Program-made: the position numbers and the translations under genes
Part shown: in pieces, positions 48,401-50,854 of the stretch
Numbering within the stretch: position 1 is the first letter of the stretch
How the letters are laid out: each line of letters starts with the position of its first letter
NCBI GenBank assembly: GCA_930367215.1
Contig: OV884058.1
Coordinates: forward strand, 215,864,208-215,928,207
Length of the DNA: 64,000 bases
Source of the DNA: Pollenia angustigena
Lineage: Eukaryota > Arthropoda > Insecta > Diptera > Polleniidae
Direction: 5' to 3'
The notes under the pieces: generated by a model
Databases searched by the model: none
What the model was told of the DNA's origin: nothing
What the model saw: only the letters and a program-made list of their open reading frames with translations

Positions 48401-50030
48401 ATGTTTAAGGAGTAATATCTGTATGATGTTATTATTATCTTAAATTGTGACGATTTGTTATTAATTATGGTTTTAGGCGACTAAACTGTTTTCCGGTAGT
48501 AGGGTTTATATGGGGCCTATTGTAAATTATGGACCGATCATCACGAAATTTCATAGCGTAATTTCTAGTCCCTTAAAACTGTGACGTTCCAATTTCTGTT
48601 ATGATAGCATTATTAATTATGGTTTTAAGGGTACTAAACTGTTTTCCGGGAGTGAGTTTCTATGGGGCCTAGGGTAAATTATGTGCCGTATCATTTATAT
48701 CATTTATAGTCCTATAAAACTGTAACGAGCCAAAATTTGTTATGATTGCATTATTTTTTACGGTTTTAGGCGTACTAAACTGTTATCCGGTAGTAGGGTT
48801 TATATGGGGCCTAAGGTAAATTATGGACCGATCGTCACGAAATTTCACAGTGTTATTTCAAGTCCCAAAAAACAGTAACGTACCAAATTTTGTTACGCTA
48901 CCGTTATTTTTTAAGGTTTTAGGCGTACTAAACTGTTTTCCGGGAGGAGTGTTTATATGAGGCTTAGGGTAAATTATTTACGGATCTTCATTTAACAGCG
49001 TGATTTCCAGTCAAATAAAACAAATTTTTCCAAAATCTTATCTCATTCCGTGCCTTGTTTCAGCATTTATGTTATTTTTTGTAACAAAATATCAATTTTT
49101 TTAGGTGGTGGTTCCACATTTTGATTCATAGCTCTGGTCCTACTGAACCGATTTTTCTGGATTGCAATCCCAAACTGCTTAGGATTGGTAAAAGCTATTT
49201 GGCACCAAGTTTGTTCATTTCTTTTAAGTTGTTTGAAAGTGAGCGTGTTTTCAACAGACGGACATGGCTAAATCGACTTAGAATTACTCAAGGACCCAGA
49301 ATATATATACTTTATGGGGTCTGAGATAAATAATAAAAAAGTTTCACACGGAATGACAAACTTAATATACCCTCTTCACAACTAATTGTGGTGGAGGGTA
49401 TAAAAAATCAAGTGTTTAAAGGTTTAAAGCGCGGGCTTGACCTACTTTATTTTTTTACTTGTTATACCCTCCACCACAATTAGTTGTGAAGAGGGTATAT
49501 TAAGTTTGCAAAAATTTGTTTTATTTGACTGGAAATCACGCTGTTAAATTTCGTGAAGATCCGTCCATAATTTACCCTAAGCCCCATATAAACACTACTC
49601 CCGGAAAACAGTTTAGTACGCCTAAAACCGTAAAAAATAATGCAATCATAACAAATTTTTGCTCGTGACAGTTTTATAGTACTATAAATGATACTGTGAA
49701 ATTTCGTGAAGATCGGTACATAATTTACCCTAGGCCCAATAGAAACCCTACTGCCGGAAAACAGTTAAGTCGCCTAAAACCATAATTAATAAGAAATCGT
49801 CACGAACTGTCGGTGGAGGGTATCAAAGATTCGGCACAGCCGAATATAGCTCTCTAACTTGTTTTATTATTGAATTTGTTTTTAATATAACTTTTTTAAT
49901 TTTGTTTCGCTTCTCATTTTAGCTTCGTGTGCGCTCTGTTAGAATCGTAAATAATGTTAAAGACCGCAGTTCGATAAAATCGAATAATATTTTATGGAAA
50001 CAATCCGATTTAAATACGACAGCAGAAAAG
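3328..50030 (+). CDS. CapaR: Capa (periviscerokinin) receptor-like class A GPCR, partial multi-exon gene
   Basis: This is a seven-transmembrane neuropeptide receptor that would act at the plasma membrane. In flies the capa receptor couples to calcium signalling in Malpighian tubule cells. Joining 3328-3478, 5298-5388, 10520-10719, 10792-10959, 11077-11148, 44375-44519, 44642-44828 and 49923-50030 gives 374 codons in one frame, every junction with GT and AG. Seen in order are GN in TM1, LAVSD in TM2, Cys after ECL1, ERYLAICHP at the end of TM3, YCGFD in ECL2, RMGAKIRS after TM5, CWLPFH in TM6, NPILY in TM7, and a Cys-Cys tail with [12 protein letters not shown] recall these loop and tail motifs from Drosophila CapaR rather than from pyrokinin receptors, so the symbol is an inference. 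The N-terminal exon is missing and the C-terminal end is uncertain. A different neuromedin-U-like receptor remains possible. Confidence 0.8.
3540..4060. other. Intron DNA with a diverged MITE relic
   Basis: Phrases at 3865-4060 such as GTAAAGAGTAGTCCATAA, CATTTAACATAACGATGTCC and a CTACTCCATGG block resemble the CCCTGCAAATAATAGGA MITE at 18780, 25889 and 46430. This copy is diverged and has lost its termini. Confidence 0.45.
4086..4172. repeat. Short tandem duplication, AAGCAAACGCACACAAACGC unit
   Basis: A unit of about 29 bp containing GCAAACGCACACAAACGCAA is present twice in direct order (near 4120 and 4149), preceded by an inverted GCGTTTGCGTTTG at 4091 and a poly(T) run. Confidence 0.6.
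4870..5120. mobile_element. 251-bp MITE, GGCTCAGTTAGCCG ends
   Basis: GGCTCAGTTAGCCGGGAGTA at the left end is matched in reverse by TACTCTCGGCTAACTGAGCC at the right end. The right half repeats the terminal motif in tandem (AGCTAACYRAGCCTTAAGTT near 5043 and 5075). The superfamily cannot be assigned because the target duplication is unclear. Confidence 0.7.
5298..5388 (+). CDS. CapaR: Receptor exon 2 (end TM2, ECL1, start TM3)
   Basis: The acceptor is TTGCTTGCAG and the donor GTAAGT is at 5389. It supplies [16 protein letters not shown] and [11 protein letters not shown], including the conserved extracellular Cys at the top of TM3. The phase joins exon 1 through a split Gly codon and exon 3 through a split Ala codon. 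Confidence 0.83.
5389..5937. other. Intron DNA, nothing recognised
   Basis: AT-rich intron sequence. The 63-codon frame at 5757 has no domain or composition that supports a gene. Confidence 0.5.
5954..6680 (-). mobile_element. 5'-truncated LINE with RNase H domain and zinc knuckle, flanked by 16-bp duplication
   Basis: The direct repeat GTTCGATATAGTTAGG stands at 5938-5953 and 6681-6696, marking a target-primed insertion in minus orientation. Translation on the minus strand from 6680 gives [20 protein letters not shown], the last motif of a LINE RNase H domain. After one stop codon comes a 125-codon frame (6537-6160) with CRLCDD...[14 protein letters not shown], a Cys-Cys-His-Cys knuckle as in the tails of R1/I/LOA-type ORF2 proteins. 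The reverse transcriptase and endonuclease are gone. The 3' end carries short TTAGG-like units. The clade is inferred. Confidence 0.8.
6697..7445. other. Intron DNA, nothing recognised
   Basis: No frame, tandem repeat or paired termini were recognised in this stretch. Confidence 0.45.
7454..8442. mobile_element. 989-bp hAT-type non-autonomous element, CAGGGTTATCAGAT ends
   Basis: The left terminus CAGGGTTATCAGATGTGGCG pairs with the right terminus, reversed as CAGGGTTATCAGATCGATTT. The flanks are TGTGTATG (7446-7453) and CGTGTATG (8443-8450), an 8-bp target duplication with one mismatch. CAGGG-type ends with an 8-bp duplication fit hAT. The subterminal ends are rich in TGGCGATTT in both orientations. 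The 126-codon frame at 8193 has no transposase motif. Confidence 0.8.
8463..8508. repeat. (CT)n microsatellite, impure
   Basis: CTCTCTCTCTCGCTCTATCTCGCTCTCTCTCTC follows directly after the hAT-type element. Confidence 0.8.
8531..8887. mobile_element. About 355-bp MITE with TAAAGSCTRGWTTACACTAT ends
   Basis: TAAAGCTAGTTTACACTATC on the left matches, in reverse, ATAGTGTAATCCAGCCTTTA on the right. Internal CACACTATCACACTTTGT and ACAAAGTATAA blocks are inverted as well. The exact target duplication could not be fixed. Confidence 0.65.
8909..9301. mobile_element. 393-bp MITE with about 38-bp inverted repeats
   Basis: CATATCGATACCTTCCCGTA at the left and TACGGGAAAGTATCGATATG at the right are near-perfect inverses. 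The pairing extends through AGAATGTATTAAGCGA for about 38 bp. It lies almost back to back with the preceding MITE. Confidence 0.75.
9302..10519. other. Intron DNA, nothing recognised
   Basis: Mostly AT-rich. No paired termini or coding frame were found. The 3' end leads into the acceptor of receptor exon 3. Confidence 0.45.
10520..10719 (+). CDS. CapaR: Receptor exon 3 (TM3-TM4)
   Basis: The acceptor AACTAG before 10520 has a weak pyrimidine tract, but the reading frame and the GTATGT donor at 10720 support it. It encodes [20 protein letters not shown], i.e. TM3 with ERY in place of the common DRY, then [18 protein letters not shown] of the second cytoplasmic loop, and [16 protein letters not shown] of TM4. 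Confidence 0.85.
10792..10959 (+). CDS. CapaR: Receptor exon 4 (ECL2-TM5)
   Basis: A 72-bp intron separates it from exon 3. The acceptor is CTTTATAG and the donor GTGAGT is at 10960. It reads [18 protein letters not shown], with the ECL2 Cys, then [20 protein letters not shown] as TM5 and [13 protein letters not shown] entering the third cytoplasmic loop. Confidence 0.85.
11077..11148 (+). CDS. CapaR: Receptor exon 5 (third cytoplasmic loop)
   Basis: A 72-nt exon between TTTTTTGCAG and GTGAGTAA. It encodes [20 protein letters not shown] and IRML, a basic loop leading into TM6. The split Ala codon is completed by exon 6 across 33.2 kb. Confidence 0.83.
11160..11754. other. Intron DNA with poly(A), no gene
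   Basis: Short frames at 11159 and 11397 show no recognisable domain. An A-rich run lies at 11301-11318 and a short CA repeat at 11698-11710. Confidence 0.4.
11755..11946 (-). mobile_element. tRNA-derived SINE, copy 1
   Basis: On the minus strand, GATCGAGTGGTAGCG (A-box-like, about 11902-11916) precedes GGTTCGAATC (B box, 11860-11869) at the spacing of a pol III promoter. The tail region TATTGTGGTAATTTTGTTGA is shared with a second copy at 29838. A functional tRNA gene is unlikely: the acceptor stem does not close and the sequence occurs as a dispersed pair. Confidence 0.65.
12428..12694. mobile_element. 267-bp insertion starting CTAGATGACCCG, 7-bp duplication
   Basis: AAATATA stands on both sides (12421-12427 and 12695-12701), and copy 3 of the host element has the empty site. 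The left end CTAGATGACCCGTGCGAA is related to the reversed end GGGTCAGCTAG at 27082-27092. The right end is A-rich (AATAATAAAAAT), which suggests a retroposon; I cannot name the family. Confidence 0.65.
12790..13071 (+). pseudogene. Residual hAT transposase frame (93 codons)
   Basis: The frame begins [20 protein letters not shown] and ends with [19 protein letters not shown]. The ending resembles the hAT dimerisation motif (PTS.E..FS.AG). The catalytic part is absent, so this is an internally deleted remnant. Copy 3 has a homologous but frameshifted version at 51080-51355. Confidence 0.6.
13201..13859. other. Intron DNA, nothing recognised
   Basis: A poly(A) run lies near 13210. No coding or repeat structure was recognised. 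Confidence 0.4.
13860..14220 (+). pseudogene. Decayed transposon-type protein with [10 protein letters not shown] motif
   Basis: One frame from about 13862 reads [10 protein letters not shown], a stop, then [16 protein letters not shown]. The 106-codon frame from 13900 overlaps it and continues with [20 protein letters not shown] and [16 protein letters not shown]. The two frames together look like one protein broken by a stop and a frameshift. I recall the [10 protein letters not shown]...KR motif from repeat-associated proteins of unknown role in many animals, but I cannot assign a family. Confidence 0.45.
14221..16112. other. Intron DNA, A-rich stretches, no gene
   Basis: A-rich runs with scattered AACCACAAC words at 15360-15960. 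No paired termini were found, and short frames such as the one at 14983 show no domain. Confidence 0.4.
16113..16591. mobile_element. 479-bp long-hairpin MITE (about 190-bp arms)
   Basis: The left arm 16113-16305 (AATGTACTTCTGAGCT ... GTTCTACGAATATTTT) is the inverse of the right arm 16406-16591 (AAAATATTCGTAGAAC ... AGCTCAGAAGTACATT) with scattered mismatches and small indels. The loop is about 100 bp. Transcribed as part of the intron it would give a long imperfect RNA hairpin. Confidence 0.7.
16592..17103. other. Intron DNA, nothing recognised
   Basis: No coding or paired-terminus structure was recognised. Confidence 0.4.
17104..17382. mobile_element. 279-bp TA-flanked palindromic MITE
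   Basis: CACTGAAAAAATTTTCATCA at the left pairs with the reversed right end CACTGAAAAAATTTTCTTCA, and pairing continues through ATCCAATGAA and AACCTATGTAACCCTTCATT. TA flanks both ends, as for Tc1/mariner-type elements. The two halves make almost the whole element one hairpin. Confidence 0.75.
17383..18139. other. Intron DNA, nothing recognised
   Basis: A short internal duplication (CTCGTTCCTT at about 17651 and 17684) is the only structure noted. Confidence 0.4.
18144..18754 (+). mobile_element. Solo LTR (Gypsy-type), 611 bp
   Basis: The segment opens TGTTACG and closes CGTAACT, an inverted terminal pair with one mismatch. ATAT flanks both ends (18140-18143 and 18755-18758), the 4-bp duplication typical of Gypsy LTRs. 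A TATA box (TATAAATA at 18461) and an AATAAA signal near 18586 give the U3-R-U5 order. No internal retrotransposon sequence adjoins it, so it is a solo LTR. Confidence 0.65.
18414..18470 (+). promoter_or_regulatory. Heat-shock-element-like array and TATA box in the LTR
   Basis: CGAAC-CTTCG-AGAAA at 18414-18428 is three abutting nGAAn/nTTCn units, the consensus heat shock factor site. A second cluster, CGAAT-GTTCT-AGA, follows at 18434-18446. The TATA box TATAAATA starts 15 bp later at 18461. The arrangement matches insect heat-shock promoters; function is inferred. Confidence 0.55.
18783..19197. mobile_element. About 415-bp MITE, CCCTGCAAATAATAGGA ends, copy 1
   Basis: CCCTGTAAATAATGCGACTG at the left and TCCTATTATTTGCAGGG at the right are inverted termini. 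Subterminal GGGACTAGGACTAGTCC and GTAAAATGTAGCCC blocks are also inverted between the two sides. Related copies are at 25889 (left part only) and 46430. Frames at 18890 and 19087 are artefacts of this repeat. Confidence 0.7.
19198..19955. other. Intron DNA, nothing recognised
   Basis: Short frames near 19340 lack domains. No paired termini were seen. Confidence 0.4.
19956..20504 (-). repeat. Dominant interspersed repeat, partial copy
   Basis: TATACCCTCCACAACTAGTA begins the copy in minus orientation. CCCATAAAGTATATATATA and CCATGTCCATCTGTCTGTCC follow. It adjoins another copy that begins at 20508. Confidence 0.6.
20549..22243 (+). pseudogene. LINE reverse transcriptase, interrupted by one in-frame stop
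   Basis: The first frame (374 codons, 20549-21673) and the second (186 codons, from 21683) are in the same frame and separated by a TAA at 21671. Reverse transcriptase blocks are visible: [47 protein letters not shown] and LMYADDVKI, the catalytic YADD box. The C-terminal part ([32 protein letters not shown]) is the usual Jockey-group tail. The first ten codons come from the surrounding repeat, not from the LINE, because insertion fused the frames at about 20577. It cannot give an intact protein. Confidence 0.8.
20577..22326 (+). mobile_element. 5'-truncated Jockey-like LINE
   Basis: It joins the host repeat at about 20577 and ends with an (AAAT)n tail at 22302-22326, after which the host resumes at CTCGGACCCCATAAAG. 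It retains only the reverse transcriptase half of ORF2; endonuclease and ORF1 are missing. Confidence 0.8.
23313..25234. mobile_element. 1.92-kb foldback element with about 550-bp arms and 8-bp duplication
   Basis: ATGGACAT lies at 23305-23312 and 25235-25242. The left arm (23313 to about 23865: AGGGTGGGTCGA, AGTTGTGCCAGTCACCCCC, TGCCACGCCCCAAAATAC) is the inverse of the right arm (about 24695-25234). The loop 23866-24694 is AT-rich and holds no recognisable frame. Frames at 23305 (+) and 24946 (-) are the two arms read as the same pseudo-protein. Confidence 0.8.
25320..25886. other. Intron DNA, nothing recognised
   Basis: A 60-codon frame at 25385 has no supporting feature. Confidence 0.4.
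25889..26152. mobile_element. CCCTGCAAATAATAGGA MITE, copy 2, left part only
   Basis: CCCTGCAAATAATAGGACCA opens the copy, followed by GGGACTAGGGCTAGTCC and TCTATTTAACATTGCGATGT, as in copies 1 and 3. It stops near 26152, where the tandem repeat begins; the right terminus is absent. Confidence 0.7.
26153..27092 (-). repeat. About 250-bp tandem repeat ending GGGTCAGCTAG
   Basis: Three and a half units are seen. The landmark TTGACCGATTT (about 26384, 26632, 26893) recurs at about 248 and 261 bp, with GCCCACTTTTTCTATT and AACGGCTCCATCGATTTGA in each. The array ends at GACAGGACAACGTCTGTC then GGGTCAGCTAG; reversed, this is a CTAGCTGACCC start like the insertion at 12428. Frames at 26386 and 26633 are the repeat read through. 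Confidence 0.65.
27093..28350. other. Intron DNA, nothing recognised
   Basis: The 68-codon minus frame at 27699-27493 shows no domain. No paired termini were found. Confidence 0.4.
28357..29695 (+). repeat. Dominant interspersed repeat, + copy
   Basis: It starts AACAAGTTAGTGCTATATTC with the TTCGGCTGTGCCGAA hairpin and GATACCCTCTACCGACAG. The interior has subunits of about 150-180 bp, each with TTTTAGGCGTACTAAACAGT, GGTTTATATGGGGCCTA and GACCGATCTTCACGA. It reaches the GGTGGTTCCACATTTTGATT block near 29502 and then degrades into AAGGTACTTTTTCTCG, the unit expanded at 30493. Confidence 0.7.
29710..29829. mobile_element. 120-bp MITE with perfect 29-bp inverted repeats, TAA duplication
   Basis: CTGCCTATTTCACGATGTCA is mirrored exactly at the right end as TGACATCGTGAAATAGGCAG, and the match extends to 29 bp. 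TAA flanks both sides (29707-29709 and 29830-29832), fitting a PIF/Harbinger-type MITE. Perfect arms suggest a recent insertion. Confidence 0.75.
29838..30352 (-). mobile_element. tRNA-derived SINE, copy 2 (interrupted)
   Basis: TATTGTGGATATTTTGTTGA at the left matches the tail of copy 1. The head at 30240-30345, read on the minus strand, has an A-box-like GATATTGAGTGGTTGC and the B box GGTTCGACTC. About 330 bp (29911-30238) between tail and head is absent from copy 1. The small frame at 29929 lies in this extra DNA. Confidence 0.6.
30493..31486. repeat. 1-kb minisatellite, 17-bp units switching to 18-bp units
   Basis: From about 30493 to 31140 the unit is TTAAAAAGGTACTTTTC (17 bp), about 38 copies, most identical. 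From about 31150 to 31486 the unit is TTAAAAAGGTACTTTTTC (18 bp), about 19 copies with more substitutions. Single diverged units occur at about 30875-30900 and 31030-31060. Confidence 0.9.
31490..33177 (+). mobile_element. PIF/Harbinger element, 1688 bp, TTA duplication
   Basis: CAGTCTAATTCATAAACACT at the left pairs with the reversed right end CGGTCTAATTCATAAAAATT. TTA flanks both (31487-31489 and 33178-33180), the trinucleotide duplication of this superfamily. It splits the minisatellite, whose degenerate units resume at 33180. A transposase relic lies inside. Confidence 0.75.
32346..32520 (+). pseudogene. Harbinger transposase fragment
   Basis: The frame from 32346 reads [20 protein letters not shown] and VARDLGQ. 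A shifted frame then reads [16 protein letters not shown] and [11 protein letters not shown]. These resemble the helix-turn-helix (HGxSQ.TV...) and the following FP.P segment that precede the first catalytic Asp in Harbinger transposases. The catalytic core itself is not recognisable, so the element cannot move by itself. Confidence 0.6.
33181..33370. repeat. Degenerate continuation of the minisatellite
   Basis: TTCTCTTAAAAAATGTACTT and TTTTCTTCAATGGGTACTTT are recognisable units, decaying into the next interspersed repeat. Confidence 0.6.
33371..34298 (+). repeat. Dominant interspersed repeat, 5'-truncated + copy
   Basis: The interior subunits (GTTTATATGGGGCCTA, GACCGATCTTCACGAAATTT), the GGTGGTTCCACATTTTGATT block, ACAGACGGACAGACAGG and the final CTCTCCACAACTAATTGTGG and GGGTATAAAAAAT end are present. 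The hairpin start is missing. Frames at 33420, 33683 and 33965 are the repeat. Confidence 0.7.
34558..36945 (+). repeat. Dominant interspersed repeat, full-length + copy with an insertion
   Basis: Both ends are present: AACAAGTTAGAGTGCTATAT with the TTCGGCTGTGCCGAA hairpin at the start, and CAACTAATTGCGGTGGAGGG then TATAAAAA at the end. About six subunits fill 34970-35740. A 794-bp element (36051-36844) splits the GAATATATATACTTTATGG block. The many frames in this stretch on both strands are the subunits read through; none has a domain. Confidence 0.75.
36051..36844. mobile_element. 794-bp element with GGGYRTTTCYCYRG ends inside the repeat
   Basis: The host block is cut so that ATAT stands on both sides. 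Uninterrupted copies (49293, for example) show the empty site. The left end GGGTGTTTCTCTGG and the reversed right end GGGCATTTCCCCAG are imperfect inverted termini. ACGCACGTGACATTACGCAC contains a short direct repeat. No transposase frame was found. Confidence 0.65.
36951..37848 (-). mobile_element. Deleted mariner element, 898 bp, TA duplication
   Basis: The termini TCGGGTGATTTTTT (right end, minus strand) and ATGGGTAATTTTTT (left end) are flanked by TA (36949-36950 and 37849-37850). Its 5' leader and TIR match the second mariner at 63767. A full mariner is about 1.3 kb, so about 400 bp are missing. It lies directly beside the end of the dominant repeat. Confidence 0.85.
37069..37739 (-). 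pseudogene. Mariner transposase, internally deleted and frameshifted
   Basis: Read on the minus strand, the protein starts at 37736 with [20 protein letters not shown], the N-terminal helix-turn-helix. After [12 protein letters not shown] it jumps into the catalytic domain in a wrong frame. The frame from 37569 then reads [20 protein letters not shown] and [20 protein letters not shown], holding the second catalytic Asp. Near 37260 the sequence has lost bases within the DLTPLD.FLWG-type block, removing the last catalytic Asp and shifting the frame again. It is inactive. Confidence 0.85.
37870..38200 (+). repeat. Diverged interspersed-repeat relic
   Basis: AACAAGTAAGAGAGAGAGAG, CTTAATTCGGCTGTGAGGAG and TTGGATTTCAATTCCAAACTG recall the start and tail blocks of the dominant repeat. 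ACGAACATTTTCTTGG-type words recall the minisatellite unit. Confidence 0.45.
38201..39188. other. Intron DNA, nothing recognised
   Basis: Scattered CATTTTTCTTAAAAAAGGTA-like words near 38170-38560 resemble the minisatellite unit. No gene was seen. Confidence 0.4.
39189..40572. mobile_element. 1.38-kb MITE-like element, CACGCARAGAAAAAA ends
   Basis: CACGCAAAGAAAAAACATGG at the left pairs with the reversed right end CACGCAGAGAAAAAATATGG. The left half has a duplicated block of about 42 bp (GTAGTCACCATATTAAGATT at 39265 and 39307) and then about four 46-bp TTAATCATAATAAGCTAAGA units (39380-39545). CATAATATGATT palindromes recur at 40225-40380. The same left end reappears at 47549. Confidence 0.65.
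39668..40078. mobile_element. 411-bp TA-flanked MITE nested in the previous element
   Basis: GCGGAGTTCAATAT at the left and ATTCATTC-type sequence before GAACTCCGC at the right are inverted, with TA on each side (39666-39667 and 40079-40080). An inner pair (CTGTGGTTTTCATGGGCAAC and CCCATAAAAACCACAG) is also inverted. Confidence 0.6.
40750..41450. mobile_element. 701-bp MITE, CCWGTTCCCATGTTCTGT ends
   Basis: CCTGTTCCCATGTTCTGTTA and the reversed right end CCAGTTCCCATGTTCTGTAA are inverted termini. Internal GTTACAGACACA/TGTGTCTGTAAC and CGAGAA/TTCTCG blocks occur in both orientations. The frames at 40717 to 41132 are within it and look non-coding. Confidence 0.7.
41742..41840. mobile_element. 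99-bp mini-palindrome with CCGTATTYATAAA ends
   Basis: CCGTATTCATAAACG and the reversed CCGTATTTATAAAAAC form a short inverted pair around an AT-rich core containing AACAAACGTTTATT. It may be a very small MITE. Confidence 0.4.
41869..42319. mobile_element. 451-bp MITE, ATACTTGCTATTTTTTGTAT ends
   Basis: ATACTTGCTATTTTTTGTAT at the left is exactly mirrored by ATACAAAAAATAGCAAGTAT at the right. The minus frames at 41812-42113 are shadows of its AT-rich interior. Confidence 0.7.
42333..42520. mobile_element. 188-bp MITE with perfect 31-bp inverted repeats
   Basis: CTGGAAATCGAAAACGTAAA at the left is matched without error at the right by TTTACGTTTTCGATTTCCAG, and the arms extend 31 bp. It starts 13 bp after the previous MITE. 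Confidence 0.75.
42650..42735. repeat. GAAT/GAGT microsatellite
   Basis: Imperfect GTGAGTGAGTGAATTAAT, GAATGAATGAATTAAATAAT and GGAATGAATGAATGAATAAT units. Confidence 0.75.
42870..43033. mobile_element. 164-bp MITE, CATGTCACAGAGTACAATTC ends
   Basis: CATGTCACAGAGTACAATTC and the reversed CATGTCACAGAGAACAATTC are inverted termini and pair on through CGTTCGG. The minus frame at 43217-42900 overlaps it and is not a gene. Confidence 0.7.
43034..44374. other. Intron DNA with degenerate GGTACTTTTTC words
   Basis: TTGGTACTTTTTCTCTTTTT and related words at 43080-43400 recall the minisatellite unit. The rest is unremarkable up to the exon 6 acceptor. Confidence 0.45.
44375..44519 (+). CDS. CapaR: Receptor exon 6 (TM6-TM7)
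   Basis: The acceptor is ATCATTTTCAG and the donor GTAAGTG is at 44520. It encodes [20 protein letters not shown], with the CWLP motif of TM6, then [18 protein letters not shown] and ITGFAYYVT of TM7. The phase matches exon 5 (33 kb upstream) and exon 7. Confidence 0.86.
44642..44828 (+). CDS. CapaR: Receptor exon 7 (end TM7, helix 8, tail)
   Basis: The acceptor TTTTTTAG ends at 44641 and the donor GTAAGAAT is at 44829. It reads [20 protein letters not shown], the NPxxY-type motif and helix 8, then CCIRKN with two Cys that could be palmitoylated, and [13 protein letters not shown] followed by a Ser/Thr-rich tail ending YDRMRS. Confidence 0.86.
44829..45401. other. Intron DNA, nothing recognised
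   Basis: No paired termini or frame were recognised. Confidence 0.4.
45410..46419. mobile_element. 1010-bp hAT-type non-autonomous element, 8-bp duplication
   Basis: CCAGTAAT lies at 45402-45409 and 46420-46427, exactly flanking CAGGGCTGCCAGATTTGACG and the reversed right end CAGGGCTGCCAGATAAATTT. The subterminal GACGATTTTTCG is present on both sides. The ends resemble those of the element at 7454. The frame at 45668 lacks hAT motifs. Confidence 0.85.
46430..47153. mobile_element. CCCTGCAAATAATAGGA MITE, copy 3, carrying a second element
   Basis: CCCTGAAAATAATAGGACCA at the left and CCAATATTATTTGCAGGG at the right are the inverted termini of the family. The copy is longer than that at 18783 because a TTAA-flanked element (46708-47069) sits inside. 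It starts within 3 bp of the target duplication of the hAT element. Confidence 0.75.
46708..47069. mobile_element. 362-bp TTAA-flanked piggyBac-type MITE with captured repeat
   Basis: TTAA at 46704-46707 and 47070-47073 flanks the inverted ends CCCTTTCGCTACA and TGTAGCGAAAGGG. The ends hold AATGGATACA-type motifs in both orientations. The core 46885-47030 (TTTATTCGAGCGGAAACCAT, GCGAAGATCGGACCATAATT, GGAAAACAGTATATAACGC) is a fragment of the dominant interspersed repeat in minus orientation. Confidence 0.8.
47289..48223. mobile_element. 935-bp foldback element built of GTGTCATAGTGTCC units
   Basis: TGTCCTCAAGTG at 47289 is inverted at 48212-48223. The inner arms 47381-47509 and 48099-48200 each hold palindromic repeats of GTGTCATARTGTCCATGGAC. 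The core holds another exact 26-bp inverted pair beginning GGCTTCGCTAACTAAAGCTT (47779-47804 and 47919-47944), a CACGCAGAGAAAAACATG end at 47549, and GCGCCCGGCCGAAGGCC blocks shared with 420. Confidence 0.7.
48349..49407 (+). repeat. Dominant interspersed repeat, + copy
   Basis: ACAAGTTAGAGTGCTATATT starts it and CAACTAATTGTGGTGGAGGG with TATAAAAAAT ends it. Five to six TTTTAGGCGTACTAAACTG subunits lie between. The GAATATATATACTTTATGGG block near 49300 is uninterrupted and serves as the empty site for the insertion at 36051. Confidence 0.75.
49461..49865 (-). repeat. Dominant interspersed repeat, short minus copy
   Basis: TTATACCCTCCACCACAATT opens it and TTCGGCACAGCCGAATATAG with AACTTGTT closes it near 49862. 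It forms an inverted pair with the + copy 54 bp upstream, so transcripts could fold back. Confidence 0.75.
49923..50030 (+). CDS. CapaR: Receptor exon 8 (C-terminal tail)
   Basis: The acceptor is TCTCATTTTAG and the donor GTAAGTT is at 50031. The 36 codons are [20 protein letters not shown] and [16 protein letters not shown], phase 0 on both sides. Reading through the donor would add only VSF before a stop, which could be an alternative end. Confidence 0.75.
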
Positions 50031-50260
50031 GTAAGTTTTTAAAATAATTGTAGTTTTTAATAATTTACACTGCAACGAAATCAAGCACTAACATACGTGA
50101 TTTCGATCAAATTCTGGTTGAATTTAACAAGATTTCCCATACAAAGCAAAATCTATTTCTACTCAAAATCTAACTATGTACTTTTTATTGATGCATTTTG
50201 GTTTTTCCATATACATAGTGCCAAAATTGTTACTACTTGTACAAGAAAATATTTTATAAA

Positions 50261-50776
50261 CAGTAGAATCTCGATAATTCGTAATAGCAAGGGACCGGCC
50301 ATTTCTTACGAATTATAGGGGTTTTCGATTTAGCGGGGTTTCGATTTAACGGGGTTAAAAGAAAATAAATATGAATTAACGGGGGTTTTCAATTTATTTA
50401 CTTAGACAATAAAAAGAGCAAAAAAGTATTGATATATATATAAAATTAATCATTTAACCAACTGATCTTCAAAAAATTAAAAACACACACAAGCAAAAGC
50501 AAAAACCCACGCAAAACAAAAATATCGGTAAACAAAAAAGTCATCCTTTCCATGTTTCAATTGTTTTTATTACGAATTATAAGTGGTAGTTAGCAAACAA
50601 TTACGATTTATAAGAGGAAAAGAAGATTTTATTTGAAAAAAAAATACGAATTAGCGAGGAGACCAAAATTAATGGAAATTTTACGAATTAACGAGATTTT
50701 TTCAAGGGACCGACAGTTTATTACGAATTATCGGGAATTGCGATTTATCGGGGTGCGAATTATCGGGATTTGACTG
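50261..50776. mobile_element. 516-bp pogo/Tigger-like MITE
   Basis: CAGTAGAATCTCGATAATTC at the left and the reversed right end CAGTCAAATCCCGATAATTC resemble pogo/Tigger termini. The subterminal GCAAGGGACCG and CGGTCCCTTG, and several TACGAATTA words in both orientations, extend the pairing. The family call rests on remembered terminus style. Confidence 0.65.
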
Positions 50777-50854
50777 TATTGATAAAAAAAAAAAAAACAA
50801 AAATGCCGGCTTGGTAAAACTGTAAAAGAAATTTTTAAAAATTAACAGATAAGT

